Shown: positions 9,618 to 19,753, counted from the first letter of the stretch. The stretch is 64,000 bases of DNA from Rhodococcus sp. P1Y (GCF_003641205.1 NZ_CP032762.1:5290001-5354000); one strand, 5' to 3'. Program-made: numbers and translations. The notes: a model not told the origin generated them from the sequence alone.

Positions 9618-9797
9618 ATGAACTTCACAGTCGTCGGTCTGCTCACCGGATTGCTGCTCGCCCTCGCCGGAATCATCGGTGGGTTCAGCGCATTCGTCCT
9701 CGCACTCTTCCTCGGAGCGGTCGGGGTCGCCATCGGCGCCCACCTCGACGGACGACTCGATTTGACGTCGGTGCTGCGTAGCCGCGGCCGTGGCTGA
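9618..9797 (+). CDS. Small DUF2273-like membrane protein
   Basis: A 59-residue protein, MNFTVVGLLTGLLLALAGII and onward, with one or two closely spaced hydrophobic helices (residues 3-22 and 24-42) and a basic C-terminal end (LTSVLRSRGRG). Small hydrophobic proteins of this type (DUF2273) accompany Asp23 and AmaP genes and are thought to form part of the membrane anchor. It begins four bases after the previous stop and overlaps the next gene by eight bases. Confidence 0.78.
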   Translation: MNFTVVGLLTGLLLALAGIIGGFSAFVLALFLGAVGVAIGAHLDGRLDLTSVLRSRGRG

Positions 9798-10749
9798 TCA
9801 CGGCGAAGCGACCCCGGTTGCCGGCAGCGGAGCCGGCGACGCGACTGAAGGTGGCGGTCCGGGCACGCTCGTCATCAAGGAACGTGCCATTTCACGTGTC
9901 GCTGTAGCTGCTGCGCTGACGGTTCCGGACGTGGTCCGCCAGCTCGGTGGACTGTCGCGGCTGACTGGGCGCGATCTCCCCCGCGCCGATGTCTCGGTCG
10001 GCGAGCATTCGGTGTCGGTGAACCTCTACATCGCAGTTCGGTGGCCGACGAAAGTGGCCGACGTCGCACACGGTGTGCACACCGAGGTGGGACGAGTCCT
10101 CGACGGGTTCGTCGGTCTTCCTCTGCATCGCTTGAACATCATCGTCGCGGGCACGACACCGAAGGATTCGGTCGAGCACACGTCGGCCGGCGATTCCGTC
10201 CGTGCGCTGCGACCTCGTCCGCCGACAGCAAGTCCCGCTGCCGCGTTCATCGCGGTCGTTCTGGCGCTGGCCCTCCTCGGTGTTGCGTTCGTCGCCGGGC
10301 GTGAGTTTCTGATCGCGCACGAGACGATCGGCGGGCCGCCATGGATAGGCAATGCCATCGCGTGGATCGCAGACCTGCACTGGGCGCCGTGGATGATCAC
10401 TGCCGCATCGGCTGCCATTGTCGTCGGCCTGATTCTCGTCGTGTCGGGGCTCTCACCGAGAACCAAGACCCACACCGGCGCCCGGTCACCGGAATCGAAG
10501 TCACCGATCGTGTGGCTGCGACCGACCGACGTTGCCCGAATCTGCAGTGACTACGCCGGATCGGTCCCCGGCAGCGAGTCGGCCCGGACGACGGTCACCA
10601 AGCGAGCTGTCACAGTAGAAGTTCACCGGACCCCGGGTGGTGACGACGCCGCGGTGACCGAGTCCGTTCGCGACGCCGTGGCACCGACCCTCGCTGCTCT
10701 TGCCGACACCAGGAAGGTGCGTGTGCGCGTGCGGGAGAGCAAGAAGTGA
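9790..10749 (+). CDS. Asp23-domain membrane protein (Asp23 + two TM helices + DUF6286-like C-terminus)
   Basis: A 319-residue protein starting with GTG at 9790. Residues of about 20-115 form an Asp23-like domain (GTLVIKERAISRVAVAAAL, VSVNLYIAVRWPTKVADVAH). Two transmembrane helices follow near residues 152-175 and 197-220. The last 90 residues form an alpha/beta domain with PTDVARICSDYAGSVPGSES and LADTRKVRVRVRESKK, resembling DUF6286. Fusion of a soluble Asp23 domain to a membrane anchor fits a complex built by this operon. It overlaps both neighbours, indicating tight coupling. Confidence 0.78.
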   Translation: MADHGEATPVAGSGAGDATEGGGPGTLVIKERAISRVAVAAALTVPDVVRQLGGLSRLTGRDLPRADVSVGEHSVSVNLYIAVRWPTKVADVAHGVHTEVGRVLDGFVGLPLHRLNIIVAGTTPKDSVEHTSAGDSVRALRPRPPTASPAAAFIAVVLALALLGVAFVAGREFLIAHETIGGPPWIGNAIAWIADLHWAPWMITAASAAIVVGLILVVSGLSPRTKTHTGARSPESKSPIVWLRPTDVARICSDYAGSVPGSESARTTVTKRAVTVEVHRTPGGDDAAVTESVRDAVAPTLAALADTRKVRVRVRESKK

Positions 10750-11354
10750 AGCGCGCGACGGCGGCATTCGACCGCATCCTCGTCGTAGCGCTCGGTCTCG
10801 CGCTCCTCGCAGCGGGATCGTTCGCTCTGGCATGGTACTTCGACGTGCCCCTCGCGTTGAACACTCTGTCGAGGTTCGACCGAGAGGTGTTCGGCGACCT
10901 ACCGACTCAAATCTGGTGGGAAGGTGCGCTCGCCGGTACTGCTGCGGTGAGCGCGCTGATCGCCCTCGCGTTGCTCATCGGCAATCTGTCGCCGCGTCGA
11001 ACCGGAACGCTGCAAATTTCGTCCGACGAATCCCTCGCAGTCCGAGTCGATCTCGGGGCGCTGGCACGCGGGGTCGCCGCCGACCTTGCGACGTTCCCCG
11101 GCGTCGACTCCGCGCGTGGACGGGCAATCGACGACCGAGGTACCGCGACGCTGGCGGTCACAATGGACACCACGCCCCACATCGACATCGACGCGTTCAC
11201 CCGCTGCGCTGAGCAGACGGCGGCGTTCGTCGCCGAGTCGATGCAGGGCGGTGCCGTCGCAGTGCGCGTCCAAGTACATGTCGGCGCACGCAGGACTCAG
11301 AGCCGAGGATCGACCGGCTCCGAGTCCATCGCGAGCACGGCGAACACCGCTTGA
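10746..11354 (+). CDS. AmaP-like alkaline shock membrane anchor protein
   Basis: A 202-residue protein. Two N-terminal transmembrane helices (about residues 9-31 and 58-78) flank a short loop containing WYFDVPLALNTLSRFDREVFG, and a soluble Asp23-like alpha/beta domain follows (LAVRVDLGALARGVAADLATFPGVDSARG). This is the AmaP topology, the membrane anchor for Asp23. It is the last gene of the cluster. Its final 58 bases overlap the 3' end of the pnkp gene on the other strand, a convergent overlap of two apparently genuine coding regions. Confidence 0.77.
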   Translation: MKRATAAFDRILVVALGLALLAAGSFALAWYFDVPLALNTLSRFDREVFGDLPTQIWWEGALAGTAAVSALIALALLIGNLSPRRTGTLQISSDESLAVRVDLGALARGVAADLATFPGVDSARGRAIDDRGTATLAVTMDTTPHIDIDAFTRCAEQTAAFVAESMQGGAVAVRVQVHVGARRTQSRGSTGSESIASTANTA

Positions 11355-13783
11355 TGCACCCGCCACAGAGGCTCTCCGTTCACCGAACGCGTCAGGGCCT
11401 CGACGCCGAGCGCGTACTCGCGCAACGCCATCGACTGCTTGTGAGCAAGGTTTCGGTCACGGAGCGCTGTCAGCGCCGCCGCGTCGGTGTAATTCGGACC
11501 GTAGATCAGACGTAGGTAGCTCCGACCTCGAACCTTGATACCCGGCTGCACTTTTCCCTTGGGCCCGTTGGCCGCCGGCTTGACCACCATGCCTTCTCCG
11601 CCGTTGCCGGTCAGGTCCTCCCACCACGTCGTCGCCGCCGCCACCGACTCCGCGGAAGACAGGTCGACCGACATTCTGCGGGTCGAGGTGAACAGCGTCG
11701 GGTCGTGATCGGCGAGCCTGTCCGCGACGGCGAGATGCCACAGGTGCGGCTTCTCCACGTGGACGGCGGTAGAAGTCGCAAGCACTTGGAACGGCGCCAG
11801 CAATACCCCATCCAACCCAGTCGTCGGCCAGACGTAACCGCGGTATGCCTCGGTGAATTCGGCCATGTTCGCTGTGCGCTCGTCGTTGATTCGCTGACGC
11901 TCCCCCACCTGCAGGCCGCGCGCAGTGGCTCTCTCCAGCAGGGCTGCTTCGGCGCTCAGATCGGCCCGCGCCGCAGCACCGACCGACGCGTACTGACTAC
12001 GAATCAACCCTCCTGCCTTCGCCGACCACGGCATGAGTTCCGCATCGAGGATCACTCGGTCGGAAGCGAGTTCGTCCCACACTCCCGATCCTTCGAGGAC
12101 CGCATCGACGCGCCGCACCAACTCCCCGGTGAGGTTCTTCTCGAATACCCTTCGTCCGGTTCGCGTGTAGGCCATGCCTTCGGCGCCGCGGTGGACCACG
12201 ACGACCACCCGCGAACCCATGTGCTTTTCCTCGCAGATCACCTCGGTCACCCCCACCTTTCGGTAGGCATCGAACGCCTCGGTCGGGTACTCGAGGTACC
12301 CCTCCTTCGACGACGACGGCGTGGGCGCCATGGTCGGCGGTAGGTAGTGCAGCCACTTCGGCGCCACCGCGAAGCGACTCATCACCTCCAAAGCACCCGC
12401 AGCGTTCTCGGCACGAACACTGACACGTCCTCGAAGTGCGGTCTCGACACCCGTCGGTCCGATGATGTCCGTCAAATCGAGCGAATCCGCCTCTCGGAAC
12501 GCACTGCTGAGCGGCTTCGCCGGTGTGTACCACTCCCGTTCGGCCGGTACGGACACGATCTCACGCTCCGGATACCGCAGCGCCGTCAGCTTCCCGCCGA
12601 ACACGCAACCGGTGTCGAGACACAGAGTGCCGTTGACCCACTCCGGCTCCGGGACAGGGGTGTGTCCGTACAGGACCATCGCCGACCCGCGATAGTCCTG
12701 CGCCCAGGGATACCGGACCGGAAGACCGAATTCGTCGGTCTCGCCGGTGGTATCGCCGTAGAGAGCAAAGCTACGAACCCTCCCCGACGCCCGGTTGTGG
12801 TACTTCTCGATCAGGCCTGCGTGCGCGACGACCAGCTTTCCCTCGTCGAGCACGAGGTGAGCGACCAGACCGTCGCAGAACGTCAGAACCTCCAGGCGGA
12901 ACTGCTCTGTCTCGCCGTCGAGCTGCGTGAGGGTTTCCGCAAGCCCGTGCGAGACGTTGACCTTCCGCCCACGCAACGCCTGTACGAGCTTGTGCTCGTG
13001 GTTACCCGGAACCGCCAGTGCCTCACCGGAACCCACCATGCCCATCACGAGCCGTAGTACACCCACCGAATCCGGCCCACGGTCGACGAAATCGCCGACG
13101 AACACAGCTGTCCTGCCACTCGGCGGCACAGCACCCTCGGCACGACCGTCGCCATCTCGTCGGATCCGGTAGCCGAGGGTGGTAAGCAGCGTAGTCAGTT
13201 CACCGAGGCACCCGTGGATATCGCCGATGACATCGAACGGACCGGTGACGTTTCGCAGATCGCTTCGAAGCGGGGTTCTCGCGAAACTCGCGTGCTCGAC
13301 GGCATCGGTGCTGGCGAGAACGTGGACCGTGCGAAATCCCTCCTTGGACAACCCCCGCATCGACCGCGTCAGTTGCTGGTGTTGACGCCCTAGAACGTCC
13401 CGGCCGAAGGTCCGGTCCGGGCGCTCGGCGTTGCGCTGCGCACACACGGACTCCGGCACATCGAGCACCACCGCTACCGGTAGGACATCATGCTCACGCG
13501 CGAGCTTCACCAGAGCCTTCCTGGCAGCAGGTTGCACGTTCGTGGCATCGACGACAGTCAGCCTTCCGGCCGAAAGCCGCTTCGCGACGATGAATTCCAG
13601 CAGTTCGAAGGCGTCCTTTGTTGCGCTCTGCAGGTTGGGATCTCCCGAGACAATTCCGCGGCACGTGTCGCTCGACACCGTCTCGTACTCGCCGAAGTGG
13701 CGAGCGGCGAACGACGATTTGCCCGATCCGCTGATTCCGACCAGAACGACCAGCGAGAGGTCGGGGATCTCGTACTGGGTCAT
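11297..13783 (-). CDS. pnkp: Polynucleotide kinase-phosphatase-ligase of the bacterial RNA-repair system
   Basis: An 828-residue three-domain enzyme that heals and seals broken RNA. The N-terminal kinase has a P-loop GISGSGKSS at residues 16-24. The central metallophosphatase has GDIHG (Asp188, His190), GDFVDRG (Asp231, Asp234, Arg235) and GNHEH (Asn261, His262). The C-terminal adenylyltransferase/ligase has the lysine motif EKHMGSR (Lys520). Every catalytic motif I know from Clostridium thermocellum Pnkp is present in order and at the expected length. The start overlaps the hen1 stop (ATGA), so the two products are coupled. In the studied systems Hen1 2'-O-methylates the 3' end before Pnkp seals, protecting repaired tRNA from being cut again by ribotoxins. 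Confidence 0.95.
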   Translation of the reverse strand: MTQYEIPDLSLVVLVGISGSGKSSFAARHFGEYETVSSDTCRGIVSGDPNLQSATKDAFELLEFIVAKRLSAGRLTVVDATNVQPAARKALVKLAREHDVLPVAVVLDVPESVCAQRNAERPDRTFGRDVLGRQHQQLTRSMRGLSKEGFRTVHVLASTDAVEHASFARTPLRSDLRNVTGPFDVIGDIHGCLGELTTLLTTLGYRIRRDGDGRAEGAVPPSGRTAVFVGDFVDRGPDSVGVLRLVMGMVGSGEALAVPGNHEHKLVQALRGRKVNVSHGLAETLTQLDGETEQFRLEVLTFCDGLVAHLVLDEGKLVVAHAGLIEKYHNRASGRVRSFALYGDTTGETDEFGLPVRYPWAQDYRGSAMVLYGHTPVPEPEWVNGTLCLDTGCVFGGKLTALRYPEREIVSVPAEREWYTPAKPLSSAFREADSLDLTDIIGPTGVETALRGRVSVRAENAAGALEVMSRFAVAPKWLHYLPPTMAPTPSSSKEGYLEYPTEAFDAYRKVGVTEVICEEKHMGSRVVVVVHRGAEGMAYTRTGRRVFEKNLTGELVRRVDAVLEGSGVWDELASDRVILDAELMPWSAKAGGLIRSQYASVGAAARADLSAEAALLERATARGLQVGERQRINDERTANMAEFTEAYRGYVWPTTGLDGVLLAPFQVLATSTAVHVEKPHLWHLAVADRLADHDPTLFTSTRRMSVDLSSAESVAAATTWWEDLTGNGGEGMVVKPAANGPKGKVQPGIKVRGRSYLRLIYGPNYTDAAALTALRDRNLAHKQSMALREYALGVEALTRSVNGEPLWRVHQAVFAVLAMDSEPVDPRL

Positions 13784-15156
13784 ACCGTGTCCTCTCTTCG
13801 GGTGAAAACAGCCAGCTGAGTTGGGGTGCCTCGGGTGTCGTCCATGGGGCCGACGCCCTCGAACCTGACGTCGTACCCGTCTATCTCCGCGGCCCAGTCC
13901 TGGAACTGTGCACGGGTGAATTCGAAACGATGGTCTGGGTGCCGGAACTCGTCCGCGGCCAGGCCGTCGTACAGCTCGTTGTACTCACTGTTGGGTGTGG
14001 TGACCACGACGGTCGAAGCCCGTGACTCCTGAAACACGGAGCGGACCAGCGCGGGCAACCTGTCGGCGTCGACGTGCTCGATGACCTCCATCAACACCAT
14101 CGCGTCGAAGCCGCGAAGCCGGTTGTCTCGGTACGTCGCCGACGAGTGGATCAGCTCGATACGTGCCCTCTGCCTGTCGCCGAGGTCATCGAGTCGAAGC
14201 CTGCGCTGTGCTGAATCGAGCGCACGTGAACTCACATCCACGCCGATGATTCTCTCGAAAGTATTGTCCGCGAACAGTTCACGCAACAGCCTCCCCTCAC
14301 CGCACCCGAAATCGACCACGGTCTTCGCGCCGACCACCTTCAATTCGGCAAGCACCGCTCTCGCCCGGAGTTCACCCAGGCTTGGATCCCGCGGAGCCTG
14401 GACACTCGGGGTGGCATCGGGAACGAGCCTGTCGACTACCGACTCGACCAGTTCACGACGGTGCTTGAGATACCGCTCGGTGATCAGTTCGATACGTGGG
14501 TGGTCACCGAGCCAATCACCCGCTGCACGAACGAGTTTGTCGGCTTCGTCCTCACCCACCCAGTAGTGCTTGACGTCGTCGAGCACTGGCAGCAGAACGT
14601 AGAGGTGCCTCAGTGCGGCCGCGACCGTAGCGGTGCCGGTCAGCGTCAGATCCACGTAGACGGAGTCTCCCCACTCCGCAACCTCAGGGTCGAGCGGGAT
14701 CGGCGTGGTCTGCGCATCCCATCCCAGAGGACCGAACAGTTCAGCGGCAAGGCCACTGCCCCCTCGGCACGGCACCGAAGGCAAGGTGATCCGCAGTGGG
14801 AGTTCTCGGTCCGGCAGATCGGGACGTGCCGTGCACACCCCGGCCATCGCTTGTTTGAACACCCGCGAGATCGCAACGGCAAGGAGAGATGCACCGGCAT
14901 ACGGACGGTCGTTGAGGTAGCGGCCGAGGGCGAACTCGCCAGGCGAGTACTTCGGCAGACTCCGGCCGAGCTCGAGTGCGTCGACGTCGAGAATCAGCGC
15001 GACACAGGTGGATTCCCTCATTGCCTCCGGGTAGAACACCGTCGCCGAACCCACGGACAGCCCGAAGTTCTGCACCTTGTCGGGGTGCTTGTGCAACAAA
15101 TATCCGAGTTCGGTCGAGTCCGTGAAATCGGTTGTCGCATCGGCCGTGAGAGTCAT
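13780..15156 (-). CDS. hen1: 3'-terminal RNA ribose 2'-O-methyltransferase Hen1
   Basis: A 458-residue protein. The first 245 residues are the bacteria-specific Hen1 N-terminal domain that activates the ligase of Pnkp. The C-terminal part is the methyltransferase: the SAM-binding loop VDFGCGEG lies at 281-288, and the metal-site motif MEVIEH supplies Glu357, Glu360 and His361, with a further histidine in HPDHRFEF (His406/His409). These match the metal-dependent Hen1 active site. ATG 15156 (MTLTADATTDF) was chosen; the open frame continues to 15390 but upstream residues are low complexity and antisense to the tuf terminator. It is the first gene of a two-gene RNA-repair operon located directly after tuf. 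Confidence 0.93.
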   Translation of the reverse strand: MTLTADATTDFTDSTELGYLLHKHPDKVQNFGLSVGSATVFYPEAMRESTCVALILDVDALELGRSLPKYSPGEFALGRYLNDRPYAGASLLAVAISRVFKQAMAGVCTARPDLPDRELPLRITLPSVPCRGGSGLAAELFGPLGWDAQTTPIPLDPEVAEWGDSVYVDLTLTGTATVAAALRHLYVLLPVLDDVKHYWVGEDEADKLVRAAGDWLGDHPRIELITERYLKHRRELVESVVDRLVPDATPSVQAPRDPSLGELRARAVLAELKVVGAKTVVDFGCGEGRLLRELFADNTFERIIGVDVSSRALDSAQRRLRLDDLGDRQRARIELIHSSATYRDNRLRGFDAMVLMEVIEHVDADRLPALVRSVFQESRASTVVVTTPNSEYNELYDGLAADEFRHPDHRFEFTRAQFQDWAAEIDGYDVRFEGVGPMDDTRGTPTQLAVFTRREDTV

Positions 15157-15283
15157 GAGCACTCGTGCGACGCTACGGGACGGGCGGTTTCGGCGCTCGG
15201 GGTTTTTCGAGGGCGGCTCGGGGGGGTGACCGAATGAGCCGTTCGGTGCACGGGCGGTACACGCACAACCCCGGACACAGCAA

Positions 15284-15313
15284 AGCGGCACCCACCCGAA
15301 GGTGAGTGCCGCT
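15284..15313 (-). terminator. Terminator hairpin downstream of tuf
   Basis: A 12-bp stem with one mismatch (AGCGGCACCCAC / GTGAGTGCCGCT) and a 6-base loop begins about 25 bases after the tuf stop, followed on the minus strand by TTTGCTG. It likely ends the str operon and separates it from hen1. Confidence 0.7.
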
Positions 15314-15337
15314 GTGGTGAAGCTGGGTGGAACTAGA

Positions 15338-16528
15338 TCACTTGATGATCTTCGTGACGCGACCGGCGCCGACGGTACGACCGCCTTCACGGATAGCGAA
15401 ACGCAGGCCCTCGTCCATGGCGACCGGCTGGATCAGCGTGACGGACATCTCGGTGTTGTCACCAGGCATGACCATCTCGGTGCCCTCTGGGAGGGTAACG
15501 ACGCCCGTAACGTCCGTGGTACGGAAGTAGAACTGCGGGCGGTAGTTGTTGAAGAACGGCGTGTGACGGCCGCCTTCGTCCTTGGACAGGATGTAAGCGT
15601 TGCCCTCGAACTCCGTGTGGGGAGTCGTGGTGCCCGGCTTGATGATGACCTGTCCACGCTCGACATCTTCACGCTTGATGCCACGAACGAGCAGACCGAC
15701 GTTGTCGCCTGCCTGGCCCGAGTCGAGCAGCTTGCGGAACATCTCGATGCCGGTGACCGTGGTCTTGGTCGAGCCGGGACGGATGCCGACGATCTCGACC
15801 TCTTCGTTGACGTTGACCGAGCCACGCTCGATACGTCCGGTGACGACGGTGCCACGACCGGTGATGGTGAAGACGTCCTCGACGGGCATGAGGAACGGCT
15901 TCTCCGTCTCGCGGACGGGGTCCGGGATGGAATCGTCGACGGCCTGCATGAGCTCGACAACGCTCTCGGCCCACTTCTCGTCGCCCTCGAGCGCCTTGAG
16001 TGCGGACACCTTGATGACCGGTGCGTCCTCGTCGAAGTCCTGCGCAGCGAGAAGCTCGCGGACCTCCATCTCGACGAGCTCGATGATCTCGTCGTCGTCG
16101 ACCATGTCGGCCTTGTTGAGTGCAACGAGGATGTAAGGAACGCCGACCTGCTTGGCGAGCAGGACGTGCTCACGCGTCTGCGGCATGGGGCCATCGGTAG
16201 CTGCAACGACCAGGATCGCGCCGTCCATCTGAGCCGCGCCGGTGATCATGTTCTTGATGTAGTCGGCGTGACCGGGAGCATCGACGTGAGCGTAGTGACG
16301 CTTCTCCGTCTGGTACTCGACGTGCGAGATGTTGATCGTGATACCACGAGCCTTCTCTTCGGGAGCCTTGTCGATCTGATCGAACGCAAAGCTCTCGTTG
16401 AGGTCCGGGTACTTGTCGTGCAGAACCTTGGTGATTGCTGCCGTCAGCGTCGTCTTGCCGTGGTCAACGTGACCAATGGTCCCGATGTTGACGTGCGGCT
16501 TCGTCCGCTCGAACTTCGCCTTCGCCAC
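15338..16528 (-). CDS. tuf: Elongation factor Tu
   Basis: A 396-residue GTPase that carries aminoacyl-tRNA to the ribosome. G1 (GHVDHGKTT) is at residues 19-27, followed by DAPGHADY (G3) and NKADMVDD (G4). Domains 2 and 3 contain [17 protein letters not shown] and the C-terminal [13 protein letters not shown]. The true start is the GTG at 16528 ([14 protein letters not shown]), preceded by a strong GGAGG. The open frame to 16606 is leader. Last gene of the rpsL-rpsG-fusA-tuf operon, with a 123-bp gap after fusA that may hold an internal promoter. Confidence 0.98.
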   Translation of the reverse strand: MAKAKFERTKPHVNIGTIGHVDHGKTTLTAAITKVLHDKYPDLNESFAFDQIDKAPEEKARGITINISHVEYQTEKRHYAHVDAPGHADYIKNMITGAAQMDGAILVVAATDGPMPQTREHVLLAKQVGVPYILVALNKADMVDDDEIIELVEMEVRELLAAQDFDEDAPVIKVSALKALEGDEKWAESVVELMQAVDDSIPDPVRETEKPFLMPVEDVFTITGRGTVVTGRIERGSVNVNEEVEIVGIRPGSTKTTVTGIEMFRKLLDSGQAGDNVGLLVRGIKREDVERGQVIIKPGTTTPHTEFEGNAYILSKDEGGRHTPFFNNYRPQFYFRTTDVTGVVTLPEGTEMVMPGDNTEMSVTLIQPVAMDEGLRFAIREGGRTVGAGRVTKIIK

Positions 16529-16651
16529 TGTGTGTCCTCCTGGACTGTTGGTGCTTGCGTGAAATGCAGCAGTGCGGGTGTCTCGTACAGCTCTTGTGAG
16601 CTGCATGGTCGTGCGGTGTTACAGATGCAGCGTGTCCAGCTAGCGGAGAAA

Positions 16652-18763
16652 TTATTCTCCGGTTGCCTTAGCGATGATTTCCTTCGCGACGTTCGCAGGA
16701 ACCTCGGCGTAGGAATCGAACACCATGGAGTAGTTAGCGCGGCCCTGAGTCTTCGACCGAAGGTCTCCGATGTAGCCGAACATCTCCGACAGCGGAACCA
16801 GTGCCTTGACGATACGGGCACCGCTGCGTTCCTCCATGGCCTGAATCTGACCACGGCGGGAGTTCAGGTCGCCGATGACCTCACCCATGTAATCCTCGGG
16901 CGTGATGACCTCGACGGCCATGACTGGTTCGAGAATGACGGGGCCGGCCTTACGAGCGGCTTCCTTGAACGCTTGTGAGCCGGCGACCTTGAAGGCCATT
17001 TCCGACGAGTCGACGTCGTGGTACGCACCGTCGAGCAGTGTGACCTTGACGTTGACGAGCGGGTATCCGGCGAGAACACCGTATTGCATGGCGTCCTGGG
17101 CTCCGGCGTCCACCGAAGGGATGTACTCCCTCGGCACACGACCACCGCTGACCTTGTTCTCGAATTCGTACGTGGCACCATCTTCGCCCTCGAAAGGCTC
17201 GAGCTTGATGATGACCTTCGCGAACTGGCCGGAGCCACCGGTCTGCTTCTTGTGCGTGTAGTCGTGCTTGTCGACCGTCTTGCGGATGGTCTCGCGGTAC
17301 GCGACCTGCGGCTTGCCGACGTTGGCCTCGACCTTGAACTCGCGACGCATACGGTCGACGAGGATGTCGAGGTGCAGCTCGCCCATACCGCCGATGACGG
17401 TCTGGCCGGTGTCCTCGTCCAGCTTCACCGAGAAGGTGGGATCCTCTTCGGCGAGCTTCTGGATTGCTGTTCCCAGCTTCTCCTGGTCGGACTTGGTCTT
17501 GGGCTCGATCGAGACCTGGATGACCGGGTCCGGGAAGCTCATGGACTCGAGGATGATCTGGTTCTGCGGATCGCAGAGCGTGTCACCCGTCGTGGTGTCC
17601 TTGAGTCCGATGACCGCGTAGATGTGACCGGCAGATGCGGTCGCGATCGCGTTCTCCTTGTTGGAGTGCATCTGGAAGAGCTTGCCCAGACGCTCCTTCT
17701 TGCCCTTGGTCGAGTTGATGACCTGAGCGCCGGAGTCGACCTTGCCCGAGTACACGCGGACGTAGGTCAGCTTGCCGAAGAAGGGGTGCGTCGCAATCTT
17801 GAACGCGAGAGCCGCGAACGGCTCGTCTGCGGACGGCTTGCGAGTGATCTCCTTCTCCTCGTCACCGATGGCGTGTCCGATGGTCTCGGCAACGTCAAGG
17901 GGAGACGGGAGGTAGTCGATGACCGCGTCGAGCATGGGCTGAACGCCCTTGTTCTTGAACGCGGATCCACACAGGATCGGGTACAGCTCGCTGTTGACCG
18001 TCATCTTGCGGATGGCGCCCTTGATCTCGTCGATCGTGAGCTCTTCGCCACCGAAGTGCTTCTCCAGAAGCGCTTCGTCGGACTCGGCCACGGTCTCGAG
18101 CAGCATGGTGCGGTACTCGTCTGCGCGCTCTTTGAGGTTTTCCGGGATCTCCTGGATCTCGTACTTCTCACCGAGCTTGGTCTCGCCGCTCCACACGAGA
18201 GCCTTCATCTGCACGAGGTCGATAACGCCCTCGAACTCGTTCTCTGCGCCGATCGGCAGCTGGATGACCAGCGGCTTGGCACCGAGACGATCGATGATGG
18301 TCTGCACGGTGTAGTAGAAGTCAGCGCCCAGCTTGTCCATCTTGTTGACGAAGCAGATACGCGGAACGTCGTACTTGTCGGCCTGCCGCCACACCTGCTC
18401 CGACTGCGGCTCGACACCCTCTTTGCCGTCGAACACGGCAACGGCGCCATCGAGCACGCGAAGCGAACGCTCGACCTCGACGGTGAAGTCGACGTGGCCG
18501 GGTGTGTCGATGATGTTGATCTGGTTGTCGTTCCAGAAGCAAGTCGTGGCAGCAGAGGTGATCGTGATGCCACGCTCCTGCTCCTGCTCCATCCAGTCCA
18601 TCGTGGCTGCGCCGTCGTGGACCTCACCGATCTTGTACGAGATACCGGTGTAGAAGAGGATGCGCTCGGTAGTGGTGGTTTTACCAGCATCGATGTGGGC
18701 CATGATGCCGATGTTGCGGACCTTGTTGAGGTCGGTCAGCACGTCCTGTGCCACGGAATTCAT
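16652..18763 (-). CDS. fusA: Elongation factor G
   Basis: A 703-residue translocation GTPase. The P-loop AHIDAGKTT lies near residues 22-30, switch [10 protein letters not shown] and G4 [10 protein letters not shown] follow, then the usual domains II-V with [36 protein letters not shown] and [13 protein letters not shown]. It is closely similar to mycobacterial/rhodococcal EF-G. ATG 18763 ([11 protein letters not shown]) is given, but GTG 18754 (VAQDVLTD) is equally plausible, since homologues start M-A-Q and GGCGGG sits at a better distance from it. It lies 121 bp after rpsG in the str operon. Confidence 0.97.
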   Translation of the reverse strand: MNSVAQDVLTDLNKVRNIGIMAHIDAGKTTTTERILFYTGISYKIGEVHDGAATMDWMEQEQERGITITSAATTCFWNDNQINIIDTPGHVDFTVEVERSLRVLDGAVAVFDGKEGVEPQSEQVWRQADKYDVPRICFVNKMDKLGADFYYTVQTIIDRLGAKPLVIQLPIGAENEFEGVIDLVQMKALVWSGETKLGEKYEIQEIPENLKERADEYRTMLLETVAESDEALLEKHFGGEELTIDEIKGAIRKMTVNSELYPILCGSAFKNKGVQPMLDAVIDYLPSPLDVAETIGHAIGDEEKEITRKPSADEPFAALAFKIATHPFFGKLTYVRVYSGKVDSGAQVINSTKGKKERLGKLFQMHSNKENAIATASAGHIYAVIGLKDTTTGDTLCDPQNQIILESMSFPDPVIQVSIEPKTKSDQEKLGTAIQKLAEEDPTFSVKLDEDTGQTVIGGMGELHLDILVDRMRREFKVEANVGKPQVAYRETIRKTVDKHDYTHKKQTGGSGQFAKVIIKLEPFEGEDGATYEFENKVSGGRVPREYIPSVDAGAQDAMQYGVLAGYPLVNVKVTLLDGAYHDVDSSEMAFKVAGSQAFKEAARKAGPVILEPVMAVEVITPEDYMGEVIGDLNSRRGQIQAMEERSGARIVKALVPLSEMFGYIGDLRSKTQGRANYSMVFDSYAEVPANVAKEIIAKATGE

Positions 18764-18884
18764 CCCGCCTTGTAAGTCGAAGAAGTGGGACTGGTCCAGC
18801 TTTGAATGGTAATCAGGCCGGTCCAGGTACTAGATACAACGCCGGAAAGGTGCGAGAAGTTTCTCGCACCCTCCCGACAGGAAG

Positions 18885-19355
18885 TCACCAGCGGTAGTGC
18901 GCGAACGCCTTGTTGGCTTCTGCCATCTTGTGGGTGTCCTCACGACGCTTCACAGCGGCACCGAGGCCGTTGCTTGCGTCGAGCAACTCGTTGGCCAGAC
19001 GCTCGACCATGGTCTTCTCACGACGAGCGCGCGAGAACGTGACCAGCCAGCGCAGTGCCAGCGTGGTGGAGCGGCCCGGACGAACCTCGACGGGCACCTG
19101 GTAGGTGGCGCCACCGACACGACGGCTGCGAACCTCGAGGGCCGGCTTGACGTTGTCGAGTGCACGCTTGAGCGTGACGACGGGGTCGGTGCCGGTCTTC
19201 TCGCGTGCCTGCTCGAGAGCCTGGTACACGATGCGCTCGGCGGTCGACTTCTTGCCGTCCATGAGGATCTTGTTGACGAGCTGCGTGACCAACGGGGATC
19301 CGTAGACCGGATCGTTGATCAGCGGCCGCTTGGGTGCTGGGCCCTTGCGTGGCAT
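18885..19355 (-). CDS. rpsG: 30S ribosomal protein S7
   Basis: A 156-residue primary 16S rRNA-binding protein of the small-subunit head. It starts [20 protein letters not shown] and contains the S7 signature [24 protein letters not shown] and the C-terminal [11 protein letters not shown]. Length is exactly that of actinobacterial S7. The start is one base past the rpsL stop, as usual. In E. coli S7 represses the str operon by binding the rpsL-rpsG gap; here the gap is only one base, so that mechanism cannot operate in the same form. Confidence 0.98.
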   Translation of the reverse strand: MPRKGPAPKRPLINDPVYGSPLVTQLVNKILMDGKKSTAERIVYQALEQAREKTGTDPVVTLKRALDNVKPALEVRSRRVGGATYQVPVEVRPGRSTTLALRWLVTFSRARREKTMVERLANELLDASNGLGAAVKRREDTHKMAEANKAFAHYRW

Positions 19356-19356
19356 A

Positions 19357-19731
19357 TCAGCTCTTCTCCTTCTTGGCGCCGTAGCGGCTGCGAGCCTGCT
19401 TGCGGTTCTTGACGCCCTGAGTATCGAGCGAGCCGCGGATGATCTTGTAACGCACACCCGGGAGGTCCTTCACACGACCACCGCGAACGAGCACCATGGA
19501 GTGCTCCTGCAGGTTGTGGCCTTCACCGGGGATGTATGCGGTGACCTCTACCGAGCTGGTCAAGCGCACACGCGCGACCTTACGGAGAGCAGAGTTGGGC
19601 TTCTTCGGAGTGGTGGTGTACACGCGAGTGCACACACCACGGCGCTGGGGACTGCCCTTGAGGGCAGCGGTCTTCAGTTTCGCAACCTTGTCGGTGCGAC
19701 CCTTGCGGACCAGCTGGTTGATAGTTGGCAT
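19357..19731 (-). CDS. rpsL: 30S ribosomal protein S12
   Basis: A 124-residue decoding-centre protein, [20 protein letters not shown] and onward. The streptomycin-resistance positions carry wild-type lysines: [12 protein letters not shown] (Lys43 region) and [13 protein letters not shown] (Lys88 region). The C-terminal GAKKEKS is typical of Actinobacteria. First gene of the str operon. A 5' leader hairpin lies 23-45 bases upstream of the start. Confidence 0.98.
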   Translation of the reverse strand: MPTINQLVRKGRTDKVAKLKTAALKGSPQRRGVCTRVYTTTPKKPNSALRKVARVRLTSSVEVTAYIPGEGHNLQEHSMVLVRGGRVKDLPGVRYKIIRGSLDTQGVKNRKQARSRYGAKKEKS

Positions 19732-19753
19732 GAACCGGCTTTCTTCGTGTCGC

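Noticed and set aside
17018..18775. A 585-codon open frame antisense to fusA
   Set aside because: It is a high-GC shadow of a highly conserved gene; no start region or family pattern is visible. A similar antisense frame lies over tuf (15302-16978).
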